Positions 16,816-25,459 of a DNA stretch of 64,000 nt are shown here, piece by piece. Location: NCBI RefSeq assembly GCF_003932785.1, contig NZ_RQYT01000003.1:1-64000 (forward strand), written 5' to 3'. How positions within the stretch are numbered: the stretch's first letter is position 1; the number at the start of each line of letters is the position of its first letter. The notes under the pieces are model-generated. The model searched no databases and was not told the DNA's origin. It saw only the letters and a list, made by a program, of their open reading frames with translations. Source of the stretch: Arachnia propionica (GTDB lineage Bacteria > Actinomycetota > Actinomycetes > Propionibacteriales > Propionibacteriaceae). Both the position numbers and the translations under genes were made by a program.

Positions 16816-17415
16816 GTGAAGATTGATGAATTCAGGAAAGTCAAATCGGAGGAATTGTCGAAGAGCCTCGCGGATAGGGTCGATGAAGGACGACTGACTT
16901 CCGTGCAGGCGCAGGCCCTTCAAGATGCCTTGATTCAGGAACGAGAATTGCTCAAGTCGTTGCGAGGGTCATCCGAGATCTTGGGGGAGCGTGCTGCTGA
17001 TGTCCTCATGAGGGGCCGTGGGGAAATCTCTCTCTTTGGCAACGAAGCCCGTCCAGGGGCGGGGCATCTCGACAGGGTTGGTGTGACGCTTGACCCGCCG
17101 TCGATCACAGTCTATGAAGCGAAGGGTGGTTCGGGGCGCTTGGGTAGCGCCCAGGTGAATGGGGTGCCGCACCAACAAGGGACAGGCCCCTACCTGGAGA
17201 AGCTGATGACCCGGAATCCACGCTTTGTGCAAGCGCTTGCTGACCTCATCGAGAGCAAGGGCGATGAGGCAGCAGGCCTGGCTCAGGCGTTGAGAGAGGG
17301 TAAGATTGGGTTGAACTATGATCTCGTGCAGGCTCATCCCGATGGAGATATAGGGTTGTCGAGGTTCGTTATGGACCCAGCGCCCAAGCTTCCGGAGATT
17401 CCTCACGATTGTTAG
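16816..17415 (+). CDS. Orphan toxin C-terminal module (PD-(D/E)XK-like)
   Basis: 199 residues, homologous to the last ~210 residues of the active toxin: same SSEILGERAADV and EISLFGNEARPGAGHLDRVG blocks, Asp86, Glu101 and Lys103 in VYEAKGG, and HQQGTGPYLEKLM. It has no export domain. A GTG at 16816 could start translation, but no good ribosome site is obvious, so it may be silent until joined to the toxin by recombination through the linker copy at 16659-16814. Sequence divergence from the active tip is substantial, so immunity specificity probably differs. Confidence 0.7.
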   Translation: MKIDEFRKVKSEELSKSLADRVDEGRLTSVQAQALQDALIQERELLKSLRGSSEILGERAADVLMRGRGEISLFGNEARPGAGHLDRVGVTLDPPSITVYEAKGGSGRLGSAQVNGVPHQQGTGPYLEKLMTRNPRFVQALADLIESKGDEAAGLAQALREGKIGLNYDLVQAHPDGDIGLSRFVMDPAPKLPEIPHDC

Positions 17416-17436
17416 AAGCGTAGAAAGGAGCTCATC

Positions 17437-17910
17437 GTGAAGGCTATTCCTAGGGAAGATGTCGTCAAGATCGTAGTGTTTTGGGTGAGTCAATCGTGGC
17501 CCCTGGATCTGGAGAAGGCAGAGGAGATGGCTCTTGGGTTGGGGTGGGAGCGCATCGAAGAAGGGCTATTGCGCATGCCCTACCCCTTGACGAATGCGAC
17601 CGCCACCCTCACGGATATGGGTAAGCAGGAATCTGTCGCGGTGATTAGTTTCAGGGTCACGGATGTGGTTTTGGAGCAATCCTTGGAACGGGATGCTTTC
17701 ATGAATGACGTGTTCGTCGGAGCAGTGGCGGGCCTTCAGCGAGAATGGCAGAAGCCAAAGATGAGGAAGTCGAAGGAAGAGTACAAGGCTCAGTGGCATT
17801 TGTCGAACGGCTGTGAGGTTTACCTGTCGAATCGTTGGAGAGTTGTCAGTTTCGTGATATTCAGTCCGGAGTATGCTGAGGTTGAGCGCTATTTACGGGG
17901 GCGTCGTTAG
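17437..17910 (+). CDS. Putative immunity protein 2 (DUF6301-like)
   Basis: 157 residues. Starts with GTG 11 bases after AAAGGAG, encoding MKAIPREDVVKIVVFW, aligned with the starts of the two paralogues. The central FRVTDVVLEQSLERDAFMND block is conserved and a W-H-L-S-N-G segment follows. It lies 21 bases after the orphan toxin tip and is its probable cognate immunity gene. Cytoplasmic, no signal peptide. Assignment to DUF6301 is by recognised pattern only. Confidence 0.7.
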   Translation: MKAIPREDVVKIVVFWVSQSWPLDLEKAEEMALGLGWERIEEGLLRMPYPLTNATATLTDMGKQESVAVISFRVTDVVLEQSLERDAFMNDVFVGAVAGLQREWQKPKMRKSKEEYKAQWHLSNGCEVYLSNRWRVVSFVIFSPEYAEVERYLRGRR

Positions 17911-17970
17911 TTGCCGTGACGCTCAAGGTGATGGAATGACTATTTGGGTCAGTGGATGACAGGGGGGAAT

Positions 17971-18444
17971 GTGGAGATTGTGCCGGTGGGTGACCTCTTG
18001 GCGATCACGCGTTTGTGGGTCGACCAAGGGTGGCCCATCGCCCCGCAGCAAGCCGATGAGGCTGCTCGTTCTCTTGGGTGGCGCGAGCCTGAGGAAGGGC
18101 GTTTCATTCTGCCCTACGATGTCTCGCAGCCCGCTGTCAGAATCGGGCAAGGGCGGGAAGAATATGGCGTCACCACGATCAATTTCCGGTTGACTGATGT
18201 TGTCATGGAGGCGTCGCCGGAACGGGATGCTGCGATGAATGATGCTTTTGTTGGGTATGTTGCCGCAATCAAGGAGGTTTGGGGTAAGCCGCGGATGAAG
18301 AGGAGCAAGAAGGATCAGGATGCGTTCTGGGAGCTTCCGAATGGTGTGGTTTTGCAGGTCTCGAATGTGTGGTGCGCGATTTATTGGATTCTGTACAGTC
18401 CGTCGTATGCGGAGGTTGAGAAGGAGTTGGGAGGGCTGTGGTGA
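17971..18444 (+). CDS. Putative immunity protein 3 (DUF6301-like), without an adjacent toxin
   Basis: 157 residues. GTG start at 17971 with AGGGGGGAA upstream, giving MEIVPVGDLLAITRLW, in register with the other two. It keeps FRLTDVVMEASPERDAAMND and a C-terminal WILYSPSYAEVEKEL. No third toxin tip precedes it, so it may protect against a toxin tip lost from this locus or carried by kin. Its stop overlaps the start of the truncated chaperone copy. Confidence 0.68.
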   Translation: MEIVPVGDLLAITRLWVDQGWPIAPQQADEAARSLGWREPEEGRFILPYDVSQPAVRIGQGREEYGVTTINFRLTDVVMEASPERDAAMNDAFVGYVAAIKEVWGKPRMKRSKKDQDAFWELPNGVVLQVSNVWCAIYWILYSPSYAEVEKELGGLW

Positions 18445-18530
18445 TGTCTGATTGGTCTGGATTTTCGTCGCGGTTGTTGCGGGTGTTGTTGGGTTCGGTC
18501 GTTGACTTCGAGGGTGAAGTCTCTGCGTAG
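18444..18530 (+). pseudogene. Truncated copy of the TY-Chap gene
   Basis: The first ~53 bases (MSDWSGFSSRLLRVLLG) match the start of the chaperone at 15991 with only one or two base changes. The reading then runs into unrelated sequence (SVVDFEGEVSA) and stops. It overlaps the preceding immunity stop exactly as the intact copy does, so an immunity-chaperone unit was duplicated and then deleted at its 3' side near 18497. Confidence 0.8.
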
Positions 18531-18664
18531 TTTTGCATTTATGGGCCCCCAGCCCCAGAAATCCACTAAAATGACATAATGCGGGTTGAGATGAGGGGTG
18601 GTCAGGGGCGGGTGTCGGTGGTCGGGTGAGGGAGGGTCGGGGGTGGGCGACTTCTGTGGGATTT

Positions 18665-19312
18665 TCAGGCCAGCCCGTGGCGGTGGGCCCAGATGACGGC
18701 TTGGACCCGGTCCCTGGCACCGATCTTGGGGAGGAGCCTCGTCAGGTGGGACTTGACCGTGCTGACCTCCACCACCAGTTCAGCTGCGATCTCCGCATTG
18801 GACATGCCCTGGGCGAGTAGCCGGATGATCTCCTGTTCGCGCGGGGTGAGGCAGGAGACGGCCTCGGTGTCGTGAGCCGTGGCCTGACGGCGGGCGAACT
18901 CCGCGATCACCCGCTTCGTGACGGCTTGGTCCACCAGACCGAAACCGCCAGCCAGGCGGCGTACCGCCGTCACCAGTTCCTCGGGTTCGCAGTCCTTGAG
19001 GATGAAGCCGTCGGCCCCGGCCTCCAGGGCGCCGAAGACGTCGGCGTCCATGTCGAAGGTGGTCACCACCAGCACGGCCGGTTTCTCGCCCCGTCGCTCG
19101 CTCACGATGCGGCGCGTGGCCTCCAGGCCATCCCCGGCGGGCATGCGCAGATCCATGCACACCACGTCCGGGTTGGTCCGCTGCGCGACCTGCACGGCCT
19201 GACGACCACCGGATGCCTCACCGACCACTTGGATGTCCGGCTCGGCCTCCAACAGCACCTTGAACCCGGCCCGCACCACGGCCTGGTCATCCACCAGCAC
19301 CACTCGGATCAT
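18665..19312 (-). CDS. NarL/LuxR-family response regulator
   Basis: 215 residues. A receiver domain (1-~120) carries the acidic pair Asp8-Asp9, the phosphoacceptor Asp54 in VVCMDLRMP and a conserved Lys in FILKDC. A LuxR-type helix-turn-helix lies at ~150-210 (LTPREQEIIRLLAQGMSNAEIA). The ATG at 19312 overlaps the stop of the histidine kinase by 4 bases, so the pair is translationally coupled. It probably controls its own operon and envelope-related genes. No target site is evident. Confidence 0.93.
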   Translation of the reverse strand: MIRVVLVDDQAVVRAGFKVLLEAEPDIQVVGEASGGRQAVQVAQRTNPDVVCMDLRMPAGDGLEATRRIVSERRGEKPAVLVVTTFDMDADVFGALEAGADGFILKDCEPEELVTAVRRLAGGFGLVDQAVTKRVIAEFARRQATAHDTEAVSCLTPREQEIIRLLAQGMSNAEIAAELVVEVSTVKSHLTRLLPKIGARDRVQAVIWAHRHGLA

Positions 19313-20475
19313 GTTTCCTCCGCTCCCGTCCTCGGCCAGGTCAGCTGCACCTGCCATCCTCCCGCATCCGTGGGGCCGGCCTGGAACTCGGCTCCGATGG
19401 CCGCCGCTCGTTCCTGCATCACCTCCAGGCCCACGCCGCCGCTGCCGAGCTCGACCTCACCCTGTCCTCGACCGTTGCTGACCCTGAGCCCCGCTTCGTC
19501 GATCTCGACGTGGATGGTGGCGCTCGGGGCGTGCTGGATGGCGTTGCTGATGGCCTGTTGGACGATCCTGTAGGCAGCGGCCTCGCTCAGCGGGGGCAAC
19601 GACGGTGGATGCACCAGGTGTGCGGTGATCGGCACCCCCAGCGCACGAGTGGACTCGATGAGCTCGGGGATGTCGCGGATTCCGCGCTGCGGGTCGTCGT
19701 GGCGCAGCAACTTCACGACCGAACGGAGCCCGGCCAGCGCCTCCTTCCCGAGGCCTCGCAGTTGTCTCGCCGCATCCTTGGCCCGGACCGGGTCGCGGTC
19801 GATCAACTGCTCCAGGGCCGCGGCCTGCACCACCAGCCCGGCCAGGTGATGGGCTGCGACGTCGTGGAGTTCGCCCGCCAGCCGTCGCCGCTCCTCCAGG
19901 AGAGCCATTGTCAACCGCTTCTCCTGTTCTTCGGCCTTCAATCTTCTGATGATCTGCTCGTGTCTCGCTCGGCTGGCCAGCATCGCCCCGACCAGCATGG
20001 GTGCCAGGTACTGGAGAGCGTTGACGATTGTCACCGCGATGATGGTGGCCCAGTTGGGTTGTTTCACCACGACCGTGATGAGGACGGCGAGGGTGGCCAG
20101 GCCGGTCATAACGGCTGTCGCACGTGGCAGCGCGAGACGACGGCCGATGGAGAAGGCAGCGATCGTTTGGGAGATGCCGTTCGCCGGAATGTCGCTCACC
20201 GCGACCATGCCGGAGAAAACAGTGTCCGTCAGCACGATGTTCAGTGGGAGCAGTAGGACAGGGATGTGGAGGAGGAAGATGAGTCCTTGGGTGAGCAGTG
20301 GGTGCTTCCGCCACCAGACCAACGCCAGAGCTTCCAGGGTCAGGAACATCCTCAGGACCTCCCACGTCGAAGAGGTGTGGGAAGCCGTGCTGACCGCCTG
20401 TTCGGCCAGAGTCGTTGCCAGCCAGGAGAGCAGGGCGATCCCCAGGGCCAGCAGTACATCACCTCGTCGAACCAT
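19309..20475 (-). CDS. NarL-family sensor histidine kinase (HisKA_3)
   Basis: 388 residues. The N-terminal ~170 residues contain about five hydrophobic helices with very short loops, so it probably senses a membrane signal. The dimerisation and phosphorylation helix has GELHDVAAHHLAG, the HisKA_3 H-box with the phosphoacceptor His. ATP-binding motifs are an N-box IVQQAISNAIQHA and a G-box GSGGVGLEVM. The ATG at 20475 directly precedes the first membrane helix. Starts at 20559-20562 next to the preceding stop are possible but have no ribosome site. Partner of the response regulator downstream. Confidence 0.88.
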   Translation of the reverse strand: MVRRGDVLLALGIALLSWLATTLAEQAVSTASHTSSTWEVLRMFLTLEALALVWWRKHPLLTQGLIFLLHIPVLLLPLNIVLTDTVFSGMVAVSDIPANGISQTIAAFSIGRRLALPRATAVMTGLATLAVLITVVVKQPNWATIIAVTIVNALQYLAPMLVGAMLASRARHEQIIRRLKAEEQEKRLTMALLEERRRLAGELHDVAAHHLAGLVVQAAALEQLIDRDPVRAKDAARQLRGLGKEALAGLRSVVKLLRHDDPQRGIRDIPELIESTRALGVPITAHLVHPPSLPPLSEAAAYRIVQQAISNAIQHAPSATIHVEIDEAGLRVSNGRGQGEVELGSGGVGLEVMQERAAAIGAEFQAGPTDAGGWQVQLTWPRTGAEET

Positions 20476-20562
20476 GGGGGACAGTCTGCCGGAGGGGGCG
20501 CGGGCAGGTGAGAGCCACTGATGCCCCCGTGGCGACCCCAGCTGTCCGCGCTCCCTCATCAC

Positions 20563-22503
20563 TCACACCCCGAGGTTGGGGTTGAGGGTGTTGCCTGTCC
20601 AGGCCCACCAGGCTGTGGCGAGCAGGGCCGCCAGGAGGAGGGCGGCCATGGTGGTGCGGCGCCATCCTGCTCGGGTCCTGAGGGTGGCGACCAGGTCGAT
20701 GCCAGCTGGGATGATGGCTGCGATCCCTGCCCACTGGAGGATCTGCAGGGTGCGCAACAGGGGGATGTTGCCGAGTGTGCCGAAGTCACCGCTGCTCAGG
20801 GCGGTCGTGGGGATGATGAGCCAGCTGGGCAGGGCCACCGCTGCGCTGAGTGCGCCGAGGCGGGCGAGGTGGGCGAGGCGGGGGAGCCCGGTGATGGGAT
20901 GGCCGCGTCGTCGTTGGACAAGGCGTTTGATGGCTCCGATGGCCCAGGTGAGCAGGGCCAGAGAGAAGATGGCCAAGCTCACGATGCAGATCGGGACGAG
21001 GGTCTGCTGGGTGGGGGTGGCGGGTAGCAGGGTGAAGGCGGGTCCCTCACCCACGGCTTCGACCTTGCCGTCGACGACCCGGGCGGTGAGAATGGTGAAG
21101 AGCCCGTCGGCGCGGGGGTCTTTCCAGATCCAGGGTGCGATCTCCACCAGTTCCCGGTCTCGGAACAGCAGGTTGCCGTTGGGCAGGGCCTGGATCTTCT
21201 CCTGATGAAGCGTGCTGGACCAGGCAGACATCCAGGTGGTCACCCATCCGCGGCTTTGGGTATAGCTGCCTGCGACCTGCTGGGCGCGTTCGGCGGAGCC
21301 CTCCAAGGGCGGGGTCGGGGTGGTGGTGTCGGCGGGGAGGTAGCGGTCGGCGAAGCCTTCGGTGAGGTCGTGGCGCAGGGTGGCGTTCTCGGGGTTGAGT
21401 CTGCCGGTGAAGGAGATGAAGATGCCTGTTTGGTTGTCGGGGTAGATCTCAAACTGGGAGTGGTAGTGGCTGGTGTCGCCGCCGTGCGAGACGGTGCGGT
21501 GGCCGTTGTGGGCTCCGGTGAAGTAGCCGAGCCCCATGCGGGATGAGTGTGCGAGGTTGCCCAGGGTGCCCTCGGTGAGGGCTGGGGCCCACATCTGCTC
21601 CCAGCTGTCCTTGGTGAGGAGTTGGGGGGATCGGTTCAGCTGGGCGAGCATGAAGGCGGCGGCGTCCTTCCCAGAACCTGCCAAGGTCCCTGCGGGGGCG
21701 ACACCAGAAAAGAATTGGAAAGGGGCTGGTTGGCCATCATGCTCGTAGGCGAGCGCCAGTGTCTCTTCGGGGAGGGGCTGGTCGTAGCTGGCCGTGGTCA
21801 TCCCGGCAGGGCGCAGGACGTGCTCCTTCACGTACTCGTGGAAGGGCTGGCCGCTGGCCTGTTCGACGAGGTACCCGACCAGGGTGATGCCGTAGTTGGA
21901 GTAGCCGGGGGTGGTGCCGGGGCGATGGACGGAGACGGGTGGGTTGTGGTGGACATACTCGGCCACGGAGGCGTCCTTGAGAGCGGGACTGAGGTGAACC
22001 AGGCTTTCCTCGAAGCCTGCGGTGTGGGTCAGGAGGTGGCGTAGGGTGATCGGCTCCTTGTGGTGTTTCTGGATGGGGACGTCGGTGTAGGTGGTGATGT
22101 CGGCGTCGAGGTCGAGTTTGCCCTGCTCGACCAGTTGCATGGCGGCAATCGCGGTGGGGACCTTGGAGATCGAGCCCCAGCGGAAGATGGTGGTCTCGGG
22201 GTCCACGGGGGTCCCGGGTTGGCCGTTCTCGCCGCGTTTGGCGTGGCCGTAGCCACGCATGGTGAGGATCTCACCGTCCTTGACGACGGTGACCACGGCT
22301 CCGGTCGCCTTGCCCTTGGTGAGGACATCGGGGAGTTTCCCGTCCAGCCAGGCGTCGAGGTCGGCCTTGGTGAGCTCATGGGTCTCGGCCGGTGCCTCGA
22401 CCGGTGGCGGTGGTGGTGCGGGTGGGCTGCTGCAGGCGCTGAGCAGGGCCAGCGTTGCTAGGAGCAGGGCAGTGAACAGGTGCCGTGGGCGTGTGTTTCT
22501 CAT
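20563..22503 (-). CDS. Lipoprotein-type class C beta-lactamase-related serine hydrolase with C-terminal membrane helices
   Basis: 646 residues. Signal peptide with lipobox LLSAC (Cys24). A PBP/beta-lactamase class C domain at ~45-390 has the SxxK motif SISK (Ser111, Lys114), YSN at 201-203 and an HGG motif later. Four membrane helices fill ~500-646, an arrangement seen in D-aminopeptidase/esterase-like proteins of Firmicutes and Actinobacteria. It is first in a three-gene minus-strand set with the kinase and regulator, so it may act in envelope stress or peptide antibiotic response. Substrate unknown. Confidence 0.82.
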   Translation of the reverse strand: MRNTRPRHLFTALLLATLALLSACSSPPAPPPPPVEAPAETHELTKADLDAWLDGKLPDVLTKGKATGAVVTVVKDGEILTMRGYGHAKRGENGQPGTPVDPETTIFRWGSISKVPTAIAAMQLVEQGKLDLDADITTYTDVPIQKHHKEPITLRHLLTHTAGFEESLVHLSPALKDASVAEYVHHNPPVSVHRPGTTPGYSNYGITLVGYLVEQASGQPFHEYVKEHVLRPAGMTTASYDQPLPEETLALAYEHDGQPAPFQFFSGVAPAGTLAGSGKDAAAFMLAQLNRSPQLLTKDSWEQMWAPALTEGTLGNLAHSSRMGLGYFTGAHNGHRTVSHGGDTSHYHSQFEIYPDNQTGIFISFTGRLNPENATLRHDLTEGFADRYLPADTTTPTPPLEGSAERAQQVAGSYTQSRGWVTTWMSAWSSTLHQEKIQALPNGNLLFRDRELVEIAPWIWKDPRADGLFTILTARVVDGKVEAVGEGPAFTLLPATPTQQTLVPICIVSLAIFSLALLTWAIGAIKRLVQRRRGHPITGLPRLAHLARLGALSAAVALPSWLIIPTTALSSGDFGTLGNIPLLRTLQILQWAGIAAIIPAGIDLVATLRTRAGWRRTTMAALLLAALLATAWWAWTGNTLNPNLGV

Positions 22504-22864
22504 GAACTCCAGCCTTCCGGGATCGGTGGCGCGGCGGCAGAGTCGTGAGGTGGAACCTCAGTTGCGACCTTCGATGGAGCCCGGGCGTGTTTCATCCGGC
22601 CTCGGGCGTAGAGTTCTGGTGCCCAACTGGGCCGGGAGCCCCACCGGGTCTCGACGCGGGATTCCCTCGCTTTGCATCGGGACTCCCGGCTCGACCGGCG
22701 AAGCCGGGTGGCTCGACCAGCAGGGCAGGGGTGGGTAGGTGTTTTGACCACACCGGCCCCGCCGACTTAGACTAGGGCGCTGTTGTGCTCCGCCCCGCGG
22801 TCCATGGACCTGCCGGACGGCGGCGCGTGACCACCCAAGTGTTTGACAACGAATGGAAGTCGCC
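22504..22864. other. Intergenic region with REP-like module and rplM leader
   Basis: No gene is visible. Positions ~22640-22730 hold a REP-like module (GGGTCTCGACGCGGG, GGCTCGACCGGCGAAGCC, GGCTCGACCAGC). The rplM promoter follows, then a leader of roughly 85 bases with the start region at 22850. The leader has no recognised riboswitch, though an L13-binding autoregulatory element is conceivable. Confidence 0.5.
22744..22773 (+). promoter_or_regulatory. rplM-rpsI promoter
   Basis: TTGACC (22744-22749), an 18-base spacer, then TAGACT (22768-22773). This is a good match to the housekeeping sigma factor consensus in actinobacteria. Transcription would start near 22780, leaving an ~85-base leader. 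Confidence 0.65.
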
Positions 22865-23308
22865 GTGTCCACGTACACCCCAAAGCCTGGCGAGATCGCC
22901 CGGAACTGGCATGTGATCGATGCTGAAGACGTCGTCCTCGGCCGTCTGGCCTCCCAGGTCGCAACGCTGCTCCGCGGCAAGCACAAGCCCACCTTCGCCC
23001 CTCACGTCGACGGTGGCGACTTCGTGATCGTCGTCAACGCCTCGAAGATCGCGCTGACCGGCACCAAGCGCGCCAACGACATGCGCTACTCCCACTCCGG
23101 TCGTCCGGGTGGCCTCAAGGCCGTCTCGATCGGTGACCTGCTGGAGAAGGATCCCCGCAAGGCCGTCGAGCGCGCCGTCTGGGGCATGCTGCCGAAGAAC
23201 AAGCTGAGCCGTCAGCTGATCGGCAAGCTCAAGGTGTACTCCGGCCCGGAGCACCCGCACGCTGCGCAGAAGCCGCAGCCCTTCGAGATCACCCAGATTG
23301 CCCAGTGA
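22865..23308 (+). CDS. rplM: 50S ribosomal protein L13
   Basis: 147 residues, the normal length. The sequence [20 protein letters not shown] and the L13 signature with [18 protein letters not shown] are diagnostic. It is part of the large ribosomal subunit and assembles early on 23S rRNA. GTG start at 22865 with GGAAG upstream. An ATG at 22853 would add four residues not usual in the family. Followed 17 bases later by rpsI, the conserved rplM-rpsI operon. Confidence 0.97.
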   Translation: MSTYTPKPGEIARNWHVIDAEDVVLGRLASQVATLLRGKHKPTFAPHVDGGDFVIVVNASKIALTGTKRANDMRYSHSGRPGGLKAVSIGDLLEKDPRKAVERAVWGMLPKNKLSRQLIGKLKVYSGPEHPHAAQKPQPFEITQIAQ

Positions 23309-23325
23309 GCTGAGGAACCACGGAC

Positions 23326-23853
23326 ATGACTGAGACCACCACCGCGGTCGAGGAGACCGCCGAGGAGATCAAGCCCTTCGTCGACGAGCAGGACCGCGAG
23401 ATCGCCTACCGCTCCGACTCCAACCCGGCCGCCGCCGAGGCCTCGACCGCCCGCCCGGCCGTCATCGCCCCCGGCGCTGCGACGGGTCGCCGCAAGGAGG
23501 CCGTCGCCCGCGTCCGCATCGTCCCCGGCTCCGGCCAGTGGGCCATCAACGGCCGCACCCTGGACGACTACTTCCCGAACAAGGTGCACCAGCAGCTGGT
23601 CTCCGACCCCTTCGTCACCGCCGGGGTTGAAGGCTCCTACGACGTCATCGCCCGCATCGACGGCGGCGGCGTCACCGGCCAGGCCGGTGCGCTCCGTCTC
23701 GGCATCGCCCGGGCCCTCAACGAGGTCGACGCCGAGGCCAGCCGCCCCGCCCTCAAGAAGGCCGGGATGCTGACCCGCGACGCCCGCATCAAGGAACGCA
23801 AGAAGGCCGGTCTCAAGAAGGCCCGCAAGGCCCCGCAGTACTCGAAGCGCTGA
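23326..23853 (+). CDS. rpsI: 30S ribosomal protein S9
   Basis: 175 residues: a ~45-residue acidic, Ala/Thr-rich N-terminal extension typical of some actinobacteria, followed by the S9 domain ([38 protein letters not shown]) and the basic tail ending [12 protein letters not shown], which reaches the decoding centre. Cotranscribed with rplM and followed by a strong terminator. Confidence 0.97.
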   Translation: MTETTTAVEETAEEIKPFVDEQDREIAYRSDSNPAAAEASTARPAVIAPGAATGRRKEAVARVRIVPGSGQWAINGRTLDDYFPNKVHQQLVSDPFVTAGVEGSYDVIARIDGGGVTGQAGALRLGIARALNEVDAEASRPALKKAGMLTRDARIKERKKAGLKKARKAPQYSKR

Positions 23854-23866
23854 TCCAGGCCTCACC

Positions 23867-23898
23867 GGAACACCCCCGTCACCTGGCGGGGGTGTTCC
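23867..23898 (+). terminator. rpsI terminator
   Basis: The arms GGAACACCCCCG and CGGGGGTGTTCC form a 12-base-pair stem with an 8-base loop 13 bases after the rpsI stop, followed by CGTTTCC. A convincing intrinsic terminator for the rplM-rpsI operon. Confidence 0.85.
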
Positions 23899-23969
23899 CG
23901 TTTCCTGCCGTCCTCCCGCCTTCCGGCCTCGCTGCCCGGACCCGAATCGCTCAACGACACTGCGCGCTC

Positions 23970-23975
23970 TATGCT
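23970..23975 (+). promoter_or_regulatory. glmM -10 box, leaderless arrangement
   Basis: TATGCT lies 7 bases before the glmM ATG, so transcription would begin at or next to the start codon. It supports the start at 23983 over the ATG at 23971, which overlaps the -10 box itself. Confidence 0.6.
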
Positions 23976-23982
23976 GGCCCCC

Positions 23983-25335
23983 ATGGCTCGACTCTTCGGA
24001 ACTGACGGCGTGCGCGGCGTCGCGAATCAGGAACTCACCGCCGAACTGGCCCTCGACCTGTCGGTGGCCGCTGCCCACACCCTCGGCGAGGCCGGGGTCT
24101 TCGGGCGGCGCCAGCCCACCGCGCTGGTCGCCCGCGACCCCCGGGCCTCCGGAGAGTTCCTGGAGGCCGCCGTGTGTGCGGGGCTCGCCAGCGCCGGTGT
24201 GGACGTCCTGCGCGTCGGCGTGGTGCCCACCCCGGCCGCCGCCTACCTCGTCGGCGAGTACCGGACCGACCTCGGCGTCATGATCTCCGCCTCCCACAAC
24301 CCCATGCCCGACAACGGCATCAAGTTCTTCGCCCGCGGCGGGGTCAAGCTCGACGACGACCTCGAGGACGCCATCGAGTCCCGCATGCAGGAGACCTGGC
24401 AGCGCCCCGTCGGCGAGAAGGTGGGGCGCATCATCGACCAGCCTCGCGCCGTCGACTCCTACGTCAAGCACTTGGTGAAGTCGCTGCGCGGTGAGGAGGC
24501 CCTGGGCGGGCTCAAGGTGGTCCTCGACTGCGCCAACGGCGCCTCCTATCAGACAGCCGTGCTCGCCTTCGAGGAGGCGGGTGCCGAGGTCATCGCCATC
24601 AACGCCTCCCCGGACGGCCTCAACATCAACGAACGCTGCGGCTCCACCCATCCCGAGCAGCTGCAGAAGGTCGTCGTGGCGGAGGAGGCCGACCTCGGAC
24701 TCGCCTTCGACGGCGACGCCGACCGCTGCCTCGCCGTCGATCACGAGGGCAACCTCATCGACGGCGACCAGATCCTCGCGATCCTCGCCCTTGCCCTCCA
24801 GGAGGACCACCGCCTCGCGTCCAACACCGTCGTCGCCACCGTGATGAGCAACCTCGGTCTCAAGCTGGCGCTCGCCGAGCACGACATCCGCCTCGACCAG
24901 ACCAAGGTGGGGGACCGGTACGTCCTGGAGTCCATGGGGGCCAACGGATTCTCCCTCGGCGGCGAGCAGTCCGGGCACGTCATCATGAGCGAGTTCGCCA
25001 CCACCGGCGACGGTGTGCTGACGGGCCTGCACCTCGCCAAGCGGGTCGCGACGACCGGCAAGTCCCTCAAGGAACTCGCGGCCGTGATGACGCGCCTGCC
25101 GCAGGTCATCATCAACGTCAAGAACGTCGACAAGCTCCGCGCAGGCCTCGACACCGCCATCAGCTCCGCCGTCGCCGACGCCAGCGCCGAGCTGGGTTCC
25201 AGCGGTCGCGTCCTGCTGCGTCCGTCGGGCACCGAGCCCGTCGTCCGGGTCATGGTGGAGGCGCCGAGCGACGACCAGGCCGGGGAGATCGCCGAACGAC
25301 TCGCCGCCATCGTCAAGGATCGTCTGGCGATCTGA
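23983..25335 (+). CDS. glmM: Phosphoglucosamine mutase
   Basis: 450 residues. Converts glucosamine-6-phosphate to glucosamine-1-phosphate for peptidoglycan precursor synthesis in the cytoplasm. The active-site serine is Ser104 in ISASHNP. The Mg-binding loop is DGDADRC ([12 protein letters not shown]), the sugar-binding loop GEQSGH, and the phosphate-binding C-terminus [14 protein letters not shown]. The start at 23983 gives the canonical [12 protein letters not shown]. Its biosynthetic partner glmS lies nearby at 28577. Confidence 0.96.
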   Translation: MARLFGTDGVRGVANQELTAELALDLSVAAAHTLGEAGVFGRRQPTALVARDPRASGEFLEAAVCAGLASAGVDVLRVGVVPTPAAAYLVGEYRTDLGVMISASHNPMPDNGIKFFARGGVKLDDDLEDAIESRMQETWQRPVGEKVGRIIDQPRAVDSYVKHLVKSLRGEEALGGLKVVLDCANGASYQTAVLAFEEAGAEVIAINASPDGLNINERCGSTHPEQLQKVVVAEEADLGLAFDGDADRCLAVDHEGNLIDGDQILAILALALQEDHRLASNTVVATVMSNLGLKLALAEHDIRLDQTKVGDRYVLESMGANGFSLGGEQSGHVIMSEFATTGDGVLTGLHLAKRVATTGKSLKELAAVMTRLPQVIINVKNVDKLRAGLDTAISSAVADASAELGSSGRVLLRPSGTEPVVRVMVEAPSDDQAGEIAERLAAIVKDRLAI

Positions 25336-25354
25336 CGGCGTCCCCCGGTGCCTT

Positions 25355-25420
25355 CTCGACCGCTGGTCGAGCCGGACCGCGAGCTTGCGAGCCGTCCGTG
25401 TCGAGACCGCTGGCGCACGG
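25355..25420. repeat. REP-like palindromic module
   Basis: CTGGTCGAGCCGGACCGCGAGC, then GAGCCGTCC and GTCGAGACC, is nearly the same as the module at 358-415. It lies between the convergent glmM and coaA genes, where it may act as a transcription end point. The remaining bases to 25459 hold no recognised feature. Confidence 0.65.
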
Positions 25421-25459
25421 CGCAGGGATCTTCGCTGAATCCCCGCGTGCGGTGGGCCC

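Noticed and set aside
22853-22864. Alternative rplM start at 22853
   Set aside because: It would add four residues not found in L13. The GTG at 22865 has GGAAG at proper distance and gives the standard N-terminus.
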